Assembly: GCF_002761755.1 (NCBI RefSeq)
Contig: NZ_PEOG01000031.1
Location: 1-62,060, forward strand
DNA: 62,060 nt
Direction: 5' to 3'
Source: Roseateles chitinivorans
Lineage (GTDB): Bacteria; Pseudomonadota; Gammaproteobacteria; Burkholderiales; Burkholderiaceae_C
The notes beneath the pieces are model-generated. The model did not search any database and was not told the origin of the DNA. It saw nothing but the letters and a program-made list of their open reading frames with translations. The number at the start of each line of letters is the position of its first letter. Within the stretch, counting starts at the first letter, position 1. Below are positions 8,361-20,939 of the stretch, piece after piece. A program made the position numbers and the translations under genes.

Positions 8361-11024
8361 ATGAACGCCAGGACGCCCGGCGAGGTCGGTGCTTCGCCGG
8401 CCTTGCCGCCCCCTGAGGCCGCCCCGCTGACCGTCGCCGAGCTGCGCCAGCGCTTCAAGGCCAGCAAGCAGCAACTCCTGGAAGACTTCGCGGCCGCCAA
8501 GGCCAGCGTCGCCGCCGCCACGCGGCTGATGCGCCTGCTGGCCCGGCATGTCGACGGGACGCTGCAGGCGCTCTGGACGCATTCGGGCATCGCCGCCGCG
8601 GCGCCCGACGCCGCGCTGGTCGCCGTCGGCGGCTACGGTCGCGGCGAGCTGTTCCCGCACTCGGATGTCGACGTGCTGGTGCTGCTGCCCGACACGCTGC
8701 CGGGCGGCCTCCTGCCGGACCAGCCAGGACCGCTGAAGCAGGCGATCGAGGCCTTCATCACCGCCTGCTGGGACATCGGACTGGAGATCGGCTCGTCGGT
8801 GCGCACCGTCCGCGAGTGCCTGGACGAAGCCGCCGGCGACGTCACCATCCAGACCGCGCTGCTCGAGTCGCGTTGGCTGGCCGGCTCGCGATCGCTGGTC
8901 AAGCGCTTCGACAAGGCCTTCCGCGAGGCGGTCGATCCGCGTGCCTTCATGCGCGCCAAGACGCTGGAGATGCGCCAGCGCCACACGAAGTACGAGGAAA
9001 CGCCCTACGCCCTGGAGCCCAACTGCAAGGAGAGCCCCGGCGGCCTGCGCGACCTGCAGGTGCTGATCTGGATCGCTCGCGGCGCGGGCCTGGGCAGGAC
9101 CTGGTCGCAGCTGGCGGCCAAGGGCCTGATCACCCCCTTCGAGGCCCGCCAGCTGCTGCGCAACGAGGGCGTGCTCAAGAGCATCCGCTGCCAGCTGCAC
9201 CTGGCGGCGAAGCGGCGCGAGGACCGGCTGGTCTTCGACCTCCAGACCGCGGTGGCCGAGCGCTTCGGCTACGAATCGACCCGCTCGCTGCGCGCGTCCG
9301 AGAAGCTGATGCGCCGCTACTACTGGGCGGCCAAGGCGGTGACGCAGCTGAACCAGATCACGCTGCTCAACCTGGAAGAGCAGATCAACGGCACGCGCGA
9401 CAACGAGCTGCGCCCGGTCAACGCGCGCTTCCTGGAACGCAGCGGCATGCTGGAGATCGCCACCGACGACCTCTACGAGCGCGAGCCGCATGCGATCCTC
9501 GAGACCTTCCTGATCTACCAGCAGACGCCCGGCATCAAGGGGCTGTCGGCCAAGACGCTGCGCGCGCTCTACAACGCGCGGGGGCTGATGAACAGCGCGT
9601 TCCGGCGCGATCCGGCCAACCGCGCGATGTTCATGCGGGTGCTCGAGGAGCCGCAGGGCCAGACCCATGCCTTCCGGCTGATGAATCAGACCTCGGTGCT
9701 GGGGCGCTACCTGTGGGTGTTCCGACGCATCGTCGGACAGATGCAGCACGACCTGTTCCACGTCTACACGGTGGACCAGCACATCCTGATGGTGCTGAGG
9801 AACATCCGGCGCTTCTTCATCCCCGAGCACACCCACGAGTACCCGTTCTGCTCGCAGCTGGCGGCGCAGTTCGACCGGCCCTCCCTGCTCTACATCGCGG
9901 CGCTGTTCCACGACATCGCCAAGGGCCGCGGCGGCGACCACTCGGACCTTGGCGCGGACGAGGCCCGGCGTTTCTGCCGCGCGCACGGCCTGCCCAAGGC
10001 GGATGCGGCGCTGGTGGTGTTCCTGGTCGAGCACCACCTGACGATGTCGCGTGTCGCCCAGAAGGAGGACCTGTCCGACCCCGAGGTCATCCAGCACTTC
10101 GCGCAGCTGGTGAAGGATGAACGGACGCTGACGGCGCTGTACCTGCTCACCGTCGCCGACATCCGCGGCACCGGCCCCAAGGTCTGGAACGCCTGGAAGG
10201 GCAAGCTGCTCGAGGACCTCTATCGACTCACGCTGCGCGCGCTGGGCGGGGCGAAGCTGAACATGGCGGCCGAGATCGAGGCCCGCAAGCAGGAAGCGCG
10301 GCAGGAGCTCGCGCTGAAGGCGCAGCTGCCGGGCACCGAGGACGCGCTGTGGAAGACGCTGGACCTGAGCTACTTCGCGCGCCATGACGCGCCGGACCTG
10401 GCCTGGCATGCCCGGGTGCTGTGGCGGCACGTCGAGAGCACGGCGCCGGTCGTGCGCGCGCGGCCGTCGCCGGTCGGCGAGGGCCTGCAGGTGCTGGTCT
10501 ATGCGAAGGATCAGCAAGACCTGTTCGCGCGGATATGCGGCTACTTCGACGGCGCGGGCTTCAACATCCTGGACGCCAAGGTCCACACGACGCGCAGCGG
10601 TTACGCGCTCGACACCTTCCAGGTCATCGCACCGGAACTCGACCTGCACCACCGCGACCTGACGGCGCTGGTGGAATCCAAGCTCGGCCAGGCGCTGGTC
10701 GCGCAGGGGCCGCTGCCGGAGCCGCGCAAGGGCCGGCTGTCGCGCCGGGTGAAGAGTTTCCCGTTCACGCCGCGCATCTCGCTTCGCCCTGACGAGCGGG
10801 CGCAGCGCTGGCTGCTGTCGGTCAGCGCGACCGACCGCGCCGGCCTGCTGTATGCGATCGCGCGCGTGCTGGCGCGGCACGGCATCAACCTGCAGCTCGC
10901 CAAGGTCTCGACCCTGGGCGAGCGCGTCGAGGACACCTTCCTGCTCGACGGCGCGGCGCTGCAGCTGAGCCGGATGCAGCTGCAGATCGAGGGCGAGCTG
11001 CTGGACGCGCTGTCGGTGCAGTGA
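8361..11024 (+). CDS. glnD: bifunctional uridylyltransferase/uridylyl-removing enzyme
   Basis: 887 aa nitrogen sensor that uridylylates PII proteins (GlnB/GlnK) at low glutamine and deuridylylates them at high glutamine. Domain order is complete: a nucleotidyltransferase domain with [15 protein letters not shown] near residue 90, a GlnE-like helical region, an HD domain with [14 protein letters not shown] around residue 515, and two C-terminal ACT domains (about 705-790 and 815-887) that bind glutamine. Length agrees with E. coli GlnD (890). It sits between map and mnmH, with a 4-base gap to mnmH. Confidence 0.97.
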   Translation: MNARTPGEVGASPALPPPEAAPLTVAELRQRFKASKQQLLEDFAAAKASVAAATRLMRLLARHVDGTLQALWTHSGIAAAAPDAALVAVGGYGRGELFPHSDVDVLVLLPDTLPGGLLPDQPGPLKQAIEAFITACWDIGLEIGSSVRTVRECLDEAAGDVTIQTALLESRWLAGSRSLVKRFDKAFREAVDPRAFMRAKTLEMRQRHTKYEETPYALEPNCKESPGGLRDLQVLIWIARGAGLGRTWSQLAAKGLITPFEARQLLRNEGVLKSIRCQLHLAAKRREDRLVFDLQTAVAERFGYESTRSLRASEKLMRRYYWAAKAVTQLNQITLLNLEEQINGTRDNELRPVNARFLERSGMLEIATDDLYEREPHAILETFLIYQQTPGIKGLSAKTLRALYNARGLMNSAFRRDPANRAMFMRVLEEPQGQTHAFRLMNQTSVLGRYLWVFRRIVGQMQHDLFHVYTVDQHILMVLRNIRRFFIPEHTHEYPFCSQLAAQFDRPSLLYIAALFHDIAKGRGGDHSDLGADEARRFCRAHGLPKADAALVVFLVEHHLTMSRVAQKEDLSDPEVIQHFAQLVKDERTLTALYLLTVADIRGTGPKVWNAWKGKLLEDLYRLTLRALGGAKLNMAAEIEARKQEARQELALKAQLPGTEDALWKTLDLSYFARHDAPDLAWHARVLWRHVESTAPVVRARPSPVGEGLQVLVYAKDQQDLFARICGYFDGAGFNILDAKVHTTRSGYALDTFQVIAPELDLHHRDLTALVESKLGQALVAQGPLPEPRKGRLSRRVKSFPFTPRISLRPDERAQRWLLSVSATDRAGLLYAIARVLARHGINLQLAKVSTLGERVEDTFLLDGAALQLSRMQLQIEGELLDALSVQ

Positions 11025-11028
11025 CGCG

Positions 11029-12096
11029 ATGAGCCAGTACCACGTCATCCCGTCGGCCGAGGCCTTCGCGCGGCTCGACGGTTTCAGCACGGTCATCGAC
11101 GTGCGCTCGCCGGCCGAGTTCGCGGAGGACCGCCTGCCTGGCGCGGTGAACTGGCCGGTGCTGGACAACGACGAGCGCCGCATCGTCGGCACGCTCTACA
11201 AGCAGGACCCGCTGGAGGCGCGCAAGGTCGGCGCCGCCATCGTGGCGCGCAACATCGCCGGCCACCTCGACGCGAACCGGGCGCTGATGCAGAAGCATTG
11301 GCGGCCGCTGGTCTATTGCTGGCGCGGCGGGCAGCGCTCGGGCGCGATGAACTGGTTCCTGAACCAGATCGGGTTCAAGTCGCTGCAGCTGGTCGGTGGC
11401 TACAAGGCCTTCCGTGGCGAGGTGATCCGGACGCTGGCCGAGCTGCCGGCGCGCTTCGATTTCGTGGTGCTGTGCGGCCGGACCGGTTCCGGCAAGACGC
11501 GGCTGCTGCAGGCGCTGTCAGGTGCGGGCGCGCAGGTGCTCGACCTGGAAGCGCTCGCGCGTCACCGCGGATCGGTGCTCGGCGCCCTGCCCGACCAGCC
11601 TCAGCCGAGCCAGAAAGCCTTCGACACGGCGCTGTGGCAGGCGATGGTCCGCCTCGACCCGACGCGGCCGGTCTTCATCGAAAGCGAGAGCCGCAAGATC
11701 GGCGGCGTCCAGTTGCCGGAGCCGCTGCACCTGCGCCTGCGCCAGCACGGGCGCTGCGTGTGGATCGACATGGCCGAGGCCGGCCGGGTCGAGCTGCTGC
11801 TGGAGGACTATGCGCACTTCCTTGCCGAGCCGGAGGCGTTCAACGCGCTGATCGGCGGGCTGGTCGCGCTGCGCGGCCGCGAGCGGGTGCAGCGCTGGCA
11901 GGCGATGGCGCGGGAGGGCCACTGGGTGGCCGTCTTCGGCGAGCTCATGCGGGATCACTACGACCCGGGGTATGAGCGCTCCTTGACCAATCACTTCCCC
12001 GGGCTGGCGACAGCGCCGCGCATCGCGTTGCGCGATGGCAGCGAGGCGGAGACTGCGAAAGCAGCCGCGGAGTTGCTCGCGATCGCTCAGCCTTGA
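11029..12096 (+). CDS. mnmH: tRNA 2-selenouridine synthase
   Basis: 355 aa; replaces sulfur by selenium in 2-thiouridine at the wobble position of tRNA-Lys, -Glu and -Gln through a geranylated intermediate. The rhodanese domain (1-130) carries the active Cys97 in Y-C-W-R-G-G-Q-R-S. A P-loop follows at 150-157 (G-R-T-G-S-G-K-T). Both are required family features. The selenophosphate donor gene selD is not in the window. The start is four bases after glnD, implying translational coupling. Confidence 0.95.
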   Translation: MSQYHVIPSAEAFARLDGFSTVIDVRSPAEFAEDRLPGAVNWPVLDNDERRIVGTLYKQDPLEARKVGAAIVARNIAGHLDANRALMQKHWRPLVYCWRGGQRSGAMNWFLNQIGFKSLQLVGGYKAFRGEVIRTLAELPARFDFVVLCGRTGSGKTRLLQALSGAGAQVLDLEALARHRGSVLGALPDQPQPSQKAFDTALWQAMVRLDPTRPVFIESESRKIGGVQLPEPLHLRLRQHGRCVWIDMAEAGRVELLLEDYAHFLAEPEAFNALIGGLVALRGRERVQRWQAMAREGHWVAVFGELMRDHYDPGYERSLTNHFPGLATAPRIALRDGSEAETAKAAAELLAIAQP

Positions 12097-12142
12097 AGCC
12101 CTGCGGTTCGGGACTGCCCTCGCCGCCAGCCCTCACCGCTGC

Positions 12143-12164
12143 CCTCTCCCGCAAGCGGGAGAGG
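12143..12164. repeat. intergenic palindrome (CCTCTCCCGC type)
   Basis: Perfect 10-bp arms CCTCTCCCGC / GCGGGAGAGG around AA, between the convergent mnmH and FKBP genes. This resembles a dispersed palindromic element common in Burkholderiales and Xanthomonadales genomes. A related copy lies inside the AddB-like gene near 59944. Here it could also act as a bidirectional terminator. Confidence 0.7.
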
Positions 12165-12180
12165 ACGTCGGAAGCACCGA

Positions 12181-12906
12181 TCAGACGGCCAGCAGTTCCA
12201 CTTCGAACAGCAGCGTCGCATGCGGCGGAATCACGCCGCCGGCGCCATACGCCCCGTACCCGAGTTCCGACGGAATCACGAGGAACCGGGTCCCTCCGAC
12301 CTTCATGCCCTGCACGCCCTCATCCCATCCCTTGATGACCTCCCCGGCCCCGAGGTGGAAGCGGAACGGATCCCTGCGGTCCTTGGACGAATCGAACTTG
12401 CGCCCCCGCTGACCATCCTTGTAGAGCCAGCCGGTGTAATGCACGGTGACGCGCTTCCCGGCCTCCGCGACGGCGCCCTCGCCGGTCGTGACGTCCTCGA
12501 ACTCGAGGCCGCTGGCGGTCTTGGTGAGTTGGTTGAGCGTGATCGGCTCGGCGCCACCGGACACGCCCAGCAGTTCCACCTCGAACATCAGGGTGGCATT
12601 CGGCGGGATCACGCCGCCCGCGCCGCGCGCGCCGTAGCCGAGCTGGGGCGGGATGACGAGGACACGGGTCCCGCCGACCTGCATGCCTTGGACGCCTTCG
12701 TCCCATCCCTTGATGACCATGCCGCCATCGAGTTCGAACTCGAACGGCTCGCCGCGGTCCTTGCTGGAGTCGAACTTGGCGCCTTTCTGGCCGTCCTTGA
12801 ACAGCCAGCCGGTGTAATGGACCTTCACGTCCTGGCCGGCGCGGGCGGTGGCGCCGGTGCCGGGCGTGGTGTCGTCGTATTGCAGGCCGCTGTCGGTCGT
12901 TTTCAT
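12181..12906 (-). CDS. tandem two-domain FKBP-type peptidyl-prolyl isomerase
   Basis: 241 aa with no signal peptide, hence cytoplasmic. Two complete FKBP domains lie head to tail, about residues 1-115 and 125-241. Each has V-H-Y-T-G-W-L-(F/Y)-K-D-G-Q, K-F-D-S-S-K-D-R, V-I-K-G-W-D-E-G-V-Q-G-M and L-G-Y-G-A-x-G-A-G-G-V-I-P-P. The copies are close enough to suggest a recent internal duplication. Most bacterial cytoplasmic FKBPs of this group have one such domain. The start is the ATG ending at 12906 (M-K-T-T-D-S-G-L-Q-Y); a much longer upstream frame is not conserved and runs across gluQ. Confidence 0.92.
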   Translation of the reverse strand: MKTTDSGLQYDDTTPGTGATARAGQDVKVHYTGWLFKDGQKGAKFDSSKDRGEPFEFELDGGMVIKGWDEGVQGMQVGGTRVLVIPPQLGYGARGAGGVIPPNATLMFEVELLGVSGGAEPITLNQLTKTASGLEFEDVTTGEGAVAEAGKRVTVHYTGWLYKDGQRGRKFDSSKDRRDPFRFHLGAGEVIKGWDEGVQGMKVGGTRFLVIPSELGYGAYGAGGVIPPHATLLFEVELLAV

Positions 12907-13031
12907 CGAAGGATTCCTTGAGAGGGGGATGTCCGCGGACATCGGGAACGCAAAGGCGTGATCATGCCAGCCGCCGGCCTGCCTGGCCGCACCCGGGGTC
13001 ACGCGACGGCTCGACTGCCCACCGCCGCGCT

Positions 13032-14015
13032 TCAGCGCCGACGTGCCGGCCATGCCGCCACCGCGCGCTCGAGCCATTCGGGCAGGGTCCGCGCCGCCAG
13101 GGCCGGCAGGCCGAGCCGGTCGCCGGCCCGGCGCAACGCGGCAAGCGGGTCGCCCAGGTCCAGCGGCCGGGCGCCGTTCTGCTTGGAGAGCTTCTCGCCG
13201 TTGTCGCCCAGCACCAGCGGCGTGTGGAGATAGCGCGGTCGAGGCAGGCCCAGCAATTCCTGCAGCCGGATCTGCCGAGGCGTGTTGTCGGCGAGGTCTT
13301 CGCCCCGGACCACGTCGGTCACCCCCTGCCAGCCGTCGTCGACGACGACCGCCAACTGATAGGCCCACAGCCCGTCGGCGCGCTTGAGGACGAAATCGCC
13401 GACCTCGTCGGTCAGGTCCTGGGACTGCGTGCCGAGCCGGCGGTCCTGCCAGGTGATGCGCAGCGGCGCGTCGCCGTCGCCGGCCCGGCCGATGCCGGCC
13501 GTGCTGCGCAGCCGCCAGGCGCGCGCTGGCTTGCCCTGCAGGCCATCGCGGCAGTTCCCCGGATAGACCAGTTCCCCATGTCGCTCCCGCTGCCCGCCGC
13601 GGGCGGCGATCGCCTCGGCGATGTCCTTGCGCGAGCAGCCGCAGGGATAGGCCCAGCCCGCCGCGACCAGCCGGTCGAGCGCCGCCTGGTAGGCCTCGCC
13701 GCGGCGCGACTGCCACACCGGCGGCGCATCCGGTAGCAGCCGCACCTGGGCGAGCTGCGACAGCACCGTCGCATCGGCGCCGACGGGACAGCGCGGCCCG
13801 TCGACATCCTCGATCCGGATCAGCCAGCGCCCGCCATGCGCCCGCGCGTCGAGCCAGCTTGCCAGCGCGGCGACGAGCGACCCCTCGTGCAGCGGACCGG
13901 TCGGCGACGGCGCGAAGCGGCCGACATACCGGCCCGCCGAGGGGCGGTCACCAGGATCGACGCCGGCATGGGCGCCTTCCGCCCCGTCGCCGTCCGAGCC
14001 GCCGATGCCGCTCAC
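13032..14015 (-). CDS. gluQ: glutamyl-Q tRNA(Asp) synthetase
   Basis: 327 aa truncated GluRS paralog that activates glutamate without tRNA and attaches it to queuosine in the anticodon of tRNA-Asp. It has the catalytic core only: [14 protein letters not shown] (HIGH region), a Cys-containing zinc site C-G-C-S near residue 125, and the KMSKS equivalent K-L-S-K-Q. The anticodon-binding domain is absent, as the family requires. About 28 variable residues precede the core. Its ATG overlaps the stop of the upstream LysR gene by four bases (ATGA), so the two are coupled. Confidence 0.93.
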   Translation of the reverse strand: MSGIGGSDGDGAEGAHAGVDPGDRPSAGRYVGRFAPSPTGPLHEGSLVAALASWLDARAHGGRWLIRIEDVDGPRCPVGADATVLSQLAQVRLLPDAPPVWQSRRGEAYQAALDRLVAAGWAYPCGCSRKDIAEAIAARGGQRERHGELVYPGNCRDGLQGKPARAWRLRSTAGIGRAGDGDAPLRITWQDRRLGTQSQDLTDEVGDFVLKRADGLWAYQLAVVVDDGWQGVTDVVRGEDLADNTPRQIRLQELLGLPRPRYLHTPLVLGDNGEKLSKQNGARPLDLGDPLAALRRAGDRLGLPALAARTLPEWLERAVAAWPARRR

Positions 14016-14974
14016 AGCAGCAGCCCCTCATGCTGCTCCAGCAGCGAGCGCCGCGTCGCCTCGCTCTTGAGCCGCTCCAGCCACCAGGCCAGCGCCTTGG
14101 CGGGCCGATGACCGGTATTGCGCCACGCGTAATGCATCGGCGAGATCCGCTTTCCCTGGAAGGTTTCCTTCTTGACGAGGCGACCGGCGTCGATGTGGCG
14201 GCGCACCATCGGCGTCGGCAGGAAGCCCACGCCGAGGCCGCGCAACAGGGCTTCCAGCTTGGTCGCCATCGACGGCACGGTCAGCACCTCCTGCCCGGGG
14301 ACCACGCCCACCGTCATCGGCGCGAGGCTGCGCGCCGTGTCCGCCACCGCGACGATGCGGTGGCGCGCGATCTCGGCGGAGGTCAGCACGCCCTCGAAAT
14401 CCGCCAGCGGATGATGCGGCGCGACGCAGAACACCATCTCCATCGGCCCGAGCACCTCGCAGACCACCGAGCTGCCGGGCGGCTGCGCGCTGGTGCCGAT
14501 GGCCAGGTCGGCCTGGCCGGAGATCAGCGCCTCCCAGGTGCCGGACAGCACCTCGGTGCGCAGCTTCAGCCGGGTGGGCGGCGGCTTGCCGTCCTCCTTC
14601 TCCTGATAGAAGGTCTCCATCAGGTCGAAGATCGCGCGGCGCGCGATCGCGTCGTCGAAGGCGATGGTGAGCTCGCTCTCCCAGCCCGTGGCCACGCGCT
14701 TGACGCGGTTGGCGACCGCGTCCATCTCCTGCAGCAGCCGCCGGCCCTCGGTCAGCAGCTCATGGCCGGCGGCGGTCAGCACCGCCTGGCGCGAACTGCG
14801 GTCGAACAGCAGCACGTCCAGCGCGTCCTCGAGCTGCCGCACCGAGTAGGTCAGCGCCGAGGGCACCTTCCCCATCTCCCGCGCCGCCGCAGCGAAGCTG
14901 CCGCTGCGCGCGATGCTGTCCATCATGGCCAGCGCCTCCGGCGTCAGCACCCGTCGTTTGTCTTGCTGTGACAT
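14012..14974 (-). CDS. LysR-family transcriptional regulator
   Basis: 320 aa. N-terminal winged helix-turn-helix at about residues 12-70 ([21 protein letters not shown]), then the periplasmic-binding-protein-like effector domain. It is divergent from a pirin gene across 122 bases, the standard arrangement in which a LysR regulator controls its neighbour, and it overlaps gluQ downstream. A TTGAA-N7-TTCAA inverted repeat sits directly upstream. The effector is unknown. Confidence 0.92.
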   Translation of the reverse strand: MSQQDKRRVLTPEALAMMDSIARSGSFAAAAREMGKVPSALTYSVRQLEDALDVLLFDRSSRQAVLTAAGHELLTEGRRLLQEMDAVANRVKRVATGWESELTIAFDDAIARRAIFDLMETFYQEKEDGKPPPTRLKLRTEVLSGTWEALISGQADLAIGTSAQPPGSSVVCEVLGPMEMVFCVAPHHPLADFEGVLTSAEIARHRIVAVADTARSLAPMTVGVVPGQEVLTVPSMATKLEALLRGLGVGFLPTPMVRRHIDAGRLVKKETFQGKRISPMHYAWRNTGHRPAKALAWWLERLKSEATRRSLLEQHEGLLL

Positions 14975-14987
14975 TCCTTCATCTTAT

Positions 14988-15004
14988 TTGAATGGTGGCT
15001 TCAA
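14988..15004. promoter_or_regulatory. candidate LysR binding site in the LysR/pirin gap
   Basis: TTGAA-TGGTGGC-TTCAA, an inverted repeat starting 14 bases upstream of the LysR start. It overlaps where its own promoter would lie (a TAAGAT-like -10 sits just before its ATG), suggesting autoregulation plus control of the divergent pirin gene. Confidence 0.45.
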
Positions 15005-15096
15005 GCCCCCTCCCCCTCGGCAGAGGCCCGCATCCCTACAGTGAACCCATCGCAACACAACGGCCCGCCACCACAGGCCAGAGAAGGAGCATTCAA

Positions 15097-15819
<723 letters not shown>

Positions 15820-15857
15820 AGCCCGCCGATCGAGGCACCGCCCCGATCCCGCCGAAC

Positions 15858-15891
15858 GCCGGCCCGGCCCCCGCACGGGGACCGGGCCGGC
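15858..15891 (+). terminator. terminator hairpin after pirin
   Basis: Long GC stem: 10-bp arms GCCGGCCCGG / CCGGGCCGGC, one mismatch, then 4 bp (CCCC / GGGG) and a 4-base loop. There is no T run. It lies between pirin and the DUF599 gene. Confidence 0.5.
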
Positions 15892-15894
15892 CCC

Positions 15895-15900
15895 TACACT
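15895..15900 (+). promoter_or_regulatory. -10 element for a near-leaderless DUF599 transcript
   Basis: TACACT ends six bases before the ATG at 15907. Initiation about seven bases downstream would put the transcript start at the ATG itself. No Shine-Dalgarno is visible. Confidence 0.4.
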
Positions 15901-15906
15901 CGCGCG

Positions 15907-16617
15907 ATGCAATCGCTTCGACAACTGCTGACCGCGCTGCCGCTGCTGGATTGGGCCGCGCTGGGCCTGTACTTCCTGACCTGGATCGCCTACGCCCATT
16001 TCTCCAAGCATCACGCGGAGGGGCAAGGATCGCTGCTCGCGATCACGAACCGGGTGCGGCGCCAGTGGATGCTGCAGCTGACCTACCGTGAGATGCGGGT
16101 GCTGGACGGCGCGGTCAGCCAGGCGCTGCTGTCGAGTCCCTCCTTCTTCGCGTCGACCACCATCCTGATCATCGGCGGCCTGCTGGCCGCGCTGGGCGCG
16201 AGCGAGCAGACCAGCGCGATGGTGCTGGAGCTGCCCTTCACGGTGAAGACCAGCACGCTGGTCTTCGACATCAAGCTGGCGCTGCTGACCGGCATCTTCG
16301 TCTACGCCTTCTTCCGCTTCACCTGGAGCATGCGGCAGTACACCTTCGGCGCGCTGCTGGTGGCCTCCGCGCCGGAGGCGGGCCAGTTCGAGCAACAGGG
16401 GCACGAGGCGCGCGAGCAATTCGCGGATCGCGCCGGCGCGGTCGTCGGCATGGCGGCCGAGGCCTTCAACGACGGGCTGCGCGGCTACTACCTGGCCTTC
16501 CCGGTGGTGGCCTGGTTCTTCTCGCCCTGGGCGCTGATGCTCGCCACCGCCGGCGTGGTCTACGTGCTGTACCAGCGCGAGTTCCGGTCCGAGGTGCTCG
16601 AGAAGCTGCGGGCCTGA
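15907..16617 (+). CDS. DUF599-family membrane protein
   Basis: 236 aa with four or five predicted membrane segments (about residues 10-30, 80-100, 120-140, 200-225). It carries the DUF599 hallmarks R-R-Q-W-M near residue 51 and the following L-L-S-S-P-S-F-F-A-S-T region. The family is found in bacteria and plants and has no known function. It stands between pirin and the convergent clpB with its own apparent promoter. Confidence 0.85.
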   Translation: MQSLRQLLTALPLLDWAALGLYFLTWIAYAHFSKHHAEGQGSLLAITNRVRRQWMLQLTYREMRVLDGAVSQALLSSPSFFASTTILIIGGLLAALGASEQTSAMVLELPFTVKTSTLVFDIKLALLTGIFVYAFFRFTWSMRQYTFGALLVASAPEAGQFEQQGHEAREQFADRAGAVVGMAAEAFNDGLRGYYLAFPVVAWFFSPWALMLATAGVVYVLYQREFRSEVLEKLRA

Positions 16618-16623
16618 AACAGA

Positions 16624-16647
16624 CGCGGGGCGCCTCGGCGCCCCGCG
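16624..16647. terminator. bidirectional hairpin between DUF599 and clpB
   Basis: Perfect 11-bp stem CGCGGGGCGCC / GGCGCCCCGCG around TC, located between two convergent genes. It lacks T runs but could stop transcription from both sides. Confidence 0.5.
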
Positions 16648-16684
16648 GTCGTTCCGGCGCCGGATCCGGCGCCGGAAAGCGCGC

Positions 16685-19297
<2,613 letters not shown>

Positions 19298-19323
19298 GGG
19301 TGAAAAACCTCCGTTGCGAAGCC

Positions 19324-19351
19324 AAGTGGGAATGTGTCCCCATATTTCAAG
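19324..19351 (-). promoter_or_regulatory. candidate sigma-32 promoter of clpB
   Basis: On the minus strand, CTTGAAA (-35, 19345-19351) and TCCCACTT (-10, 19324-19331) are separated by 13 bases. This matches the heat-shock consensus CTTGAAA / CCCCATNT at all -35 positions and most -10 positions. The start point would lie about 20 bases before the ATG, with the GGAGG in between. Confidence 0.6.
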
Positions 19352-19416
19352 AGACTGGGGCTCGCGGCAAGTCTCGGGCCCAATCAGCGACGAAATCGGT
19401 CAGGCGATGGGGAGAC

Positions 19417-19460
19417 GGGCCCGGTGGGCCCACAGGGCCCACCGGGCCCCCTCATTTTTT
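19417..19460 (+). terminator. perfect 15-bp hairpin plus T run with no obvious gene
   Basis: GGGCCCGGTGGGCCC and its exact complement are separated by ACA and followed by CCTCATTTTTT. By shape it is a strong intrinsic terminator for plus-strand transcription. Upstream on that strand lies only the clpB promoter region, which is read the other way. Confidence 0.6.
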
Positions 19461-19521
19461 CGTGGGCTCCCACCCCTTCCCCGCCCTCCAAGCGGGCGGG
19501 GTCGATGTCGCCCCACCCCAT

Positions 19522-19540
19522 CCCGCCCCCACGGGGCGGG
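19522..19540. repeat. GC palindrome in the clpB/S66 peptidase gap
   Basis: CCCGCCCC / GGGGCGGG around CAC, next to another imperfect CCCGCC...GGCGGG repeat at about 19482-19500. It is part of the 263-base gap, which holds no protein gene that I can see. Confidence 0.4.
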
Positions 19541-19560
19541 TGAGCGGCGGCGAGCCAGCA

Positions 19561-20562
19561 TCACGCCAGGATCTGTGACAGCACCGATCGTCCGACGGAC
19601 CATGACAGCCGCGCCAGCGCGCCCTGCACCAGCGACCACTGCGGCGCCACATGACCGATGTCCAGGTCCAGCAGCACCGGGCACGACAGGTCGCCGAGCG
19701 CGCGTTGCAGCGCATGGTCCTGCGTGAACTCGCCGCCGCTGGCGATCGGGGCCGGGACCGCGCTGCGGCCGAAGACCACCCCCGCCGCCCCGTCGAACCA
19801 GCCGGCCAGCCGCAGGCCGTGCAAGGTGCGGGCAAGCTCGAACGGCGGCAGCTCGGCCACCTCGAAGAACCACAAGGGCCGCTCACCCTCGCCCAGCGAC
19901 CCGCGCCAGGCGCCTACGTCCGCCCAGGGCGTGCCCGCCAGACGCGCCACCGAATCCAGGCAGCCGCCTACCAGGCAGCCTTCGACCTCGATGGGCTCCG
20001 TGGCGCCATCCAGGCGCCGCGCCACCGTGCCCGGCGCCGACAGTTGCTCCAGCGGCTCCTGCGCGGTCGCGGTCCAGACATCGAAGATCCGGCGCGACAC
20101 CGGATCCAGCGCGGGATCGCCAAGCTGCATCAGGTTGGGCCCGTGCAGCGACGCCCAGCCCGCGCGCAGCAGCAACGGCACCTGGAGCGTCGACAGGTCG
20201 GAGAACCCGCTGAACCACTTCGGCGGTGCGTCACGCAGGCGCTCGAAGTCCAGGTGCGGCAGCAGCTCGATCGCCAGTTCGCCGCCCCAGGGCGGAATCA
20301 CGGCGGCGACCGTCGGATCGAGCAGCGCCGCCATCAGTTCCTCGGCGCGCTCGATGGCGGTGCCGCTCGCGCCCTGCACCTGCCGGCGCAAGGTGCGGCC
20401 CTCGCGGACGGCGAAACCTTGACGCCGCAGCGTCGCCAGGGCGCCGTCCAGCCGCTCGTGCATCGCCGGCCCGACGCCGGAGGACGGCGCGACAACGGCC
20501 ACGAGATCTCCGCTGCGCAAAGGCCTCGGGAACCGGACCGGCGCGTGCAGGTCGGCAGTCAT
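19561..20562 (-). CDS. S66-family LD-carboxypeptidase-like protein
   Basis: 333 aa of the LD-carboxypeptidase/MccF fold. The nucleophile Ser121 sits in S-G-F-S-D-L-S-T, equivalent to the G-Y-S-D motif. The C-terminal part has the expected Glu (F-F-E-V-A-E region) and His (D-I-G-H). LdcA trims the terminal D-Ala from cytoplasmic tetrapeptides during murein recycling; MccF-type relatives cleave peptide-nucleotide antibiotics. The sequence alone does not decide between these. Its ATG overlaps the crcB stop by four bases, making it the last gene of moaE-crcB-S66. Confidence 0.85.
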   Translation of the reverse strand: MTADLHAPVRFPRPLRSGDLVAVVAPSSGVGPAMHERLDGALATLRRQGFAVREGRTLRRQVQGASGTAIERAEELMAALLDPTVAAVIPPWGGELAIELLPHLDFERLRDAPPKWFSGFSDLSTLQVPLLLRAGWASLHGPNLMQLGDPALDPVSRRIFDVWTATAQEPLEQLSAPGTVARRLDGATEPIEVEGCLVGGCLDSVARLAGTPWADVGAWRGSLGEGERPLWFFEVAELPPFELARTLHGLRLAGWFDGAAGVVFGRSAVPAPIASGGEFTQDHALQRALGDLSCPVLLDLDIGHVAPQWSLVQGALARLSWSVGRSVLSQILA

Positions 20563-20939
20563 GCCGAAGTCAGCATCTGCATGACCTTGAGGCCGGCCGC
20601 GGCCGCCGCCAGCGCGCCGAAGACATGCGCGGCCGAGTGCGACAGCGCCATCAGGAACTCACCGCGCTGCAACAGCGACAGCGATTCGCCCGAGAACGAG
20701 GAGAAGGTGGTGAGGCCGCCGAGGAAGCCGGTGACCAGCAGCAGCTTGAGCAGGTCATCGGGATAGCGGCCGAACCACTCGAGCGCCATGCCGATCAGGA
20801 AGCCACCGACCAGGTTCACCGCAAGGGTGCCCAGCGGAAAGCCCTGCCACTTCGTGTTCAGCCACAGGCCCGCGCCCCAGCGCGCGAGCGCACCGCCCGA
20901 CGCCCCCACCGACACCGCCGCCACTTGCAACCAGCTCAT
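20559..20939 (-). CDS. crcB: fluoride ion channel CrcB/Fluc
   Basis: 126 aa, four membrane helices, forming a dual-topology dimer that exports fluoride. Visible signatures: G-A-S-G-G-A-L-A-R-W at the N terminus, N-L-V-G-G-F-L-I-G with the conserved Asn, and G-F-L-G-G-L-T-T-F-S-S-F with the central Na+ site and Phe box. It overlaps both neighbours by four bases (ATGA). I found no fluoride riboswitch upstream of the operon. Confidence 0.95.
   Translation of the reverse strand: MSWLQVAAVSVGASGGALARWGAGLWLNTKWQGFPLGTLAVNLVGGFLIGMALEWFGRYPDDLLKLLLVTGFLGGLTTFSSFSGESLSLLQRGEFLMALSHSAAHVFGALAAAAAGLKVMQMLTSA

Noticed and set aside
8256..11192. 978-codon minus-strand frame opposite glnD
   Set aside because: Antisense shadow of glnD, which has full domain support.
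12181..13716. 511-codon frame extending the FKBP gene upstream through gluQ
   Set aside because: The extra N-terminal part is the off-frame shadow of gluQ. The FKBP family start is at 12906.
19316..19345. Sigma-32 promoter on the plus strand using CCCCATAT at 19338
   Set aside because: No CTTGAA-like -35 lies at 13-17 bases upstream on that strand. The minus-strand pair pointing to clpB fits better.
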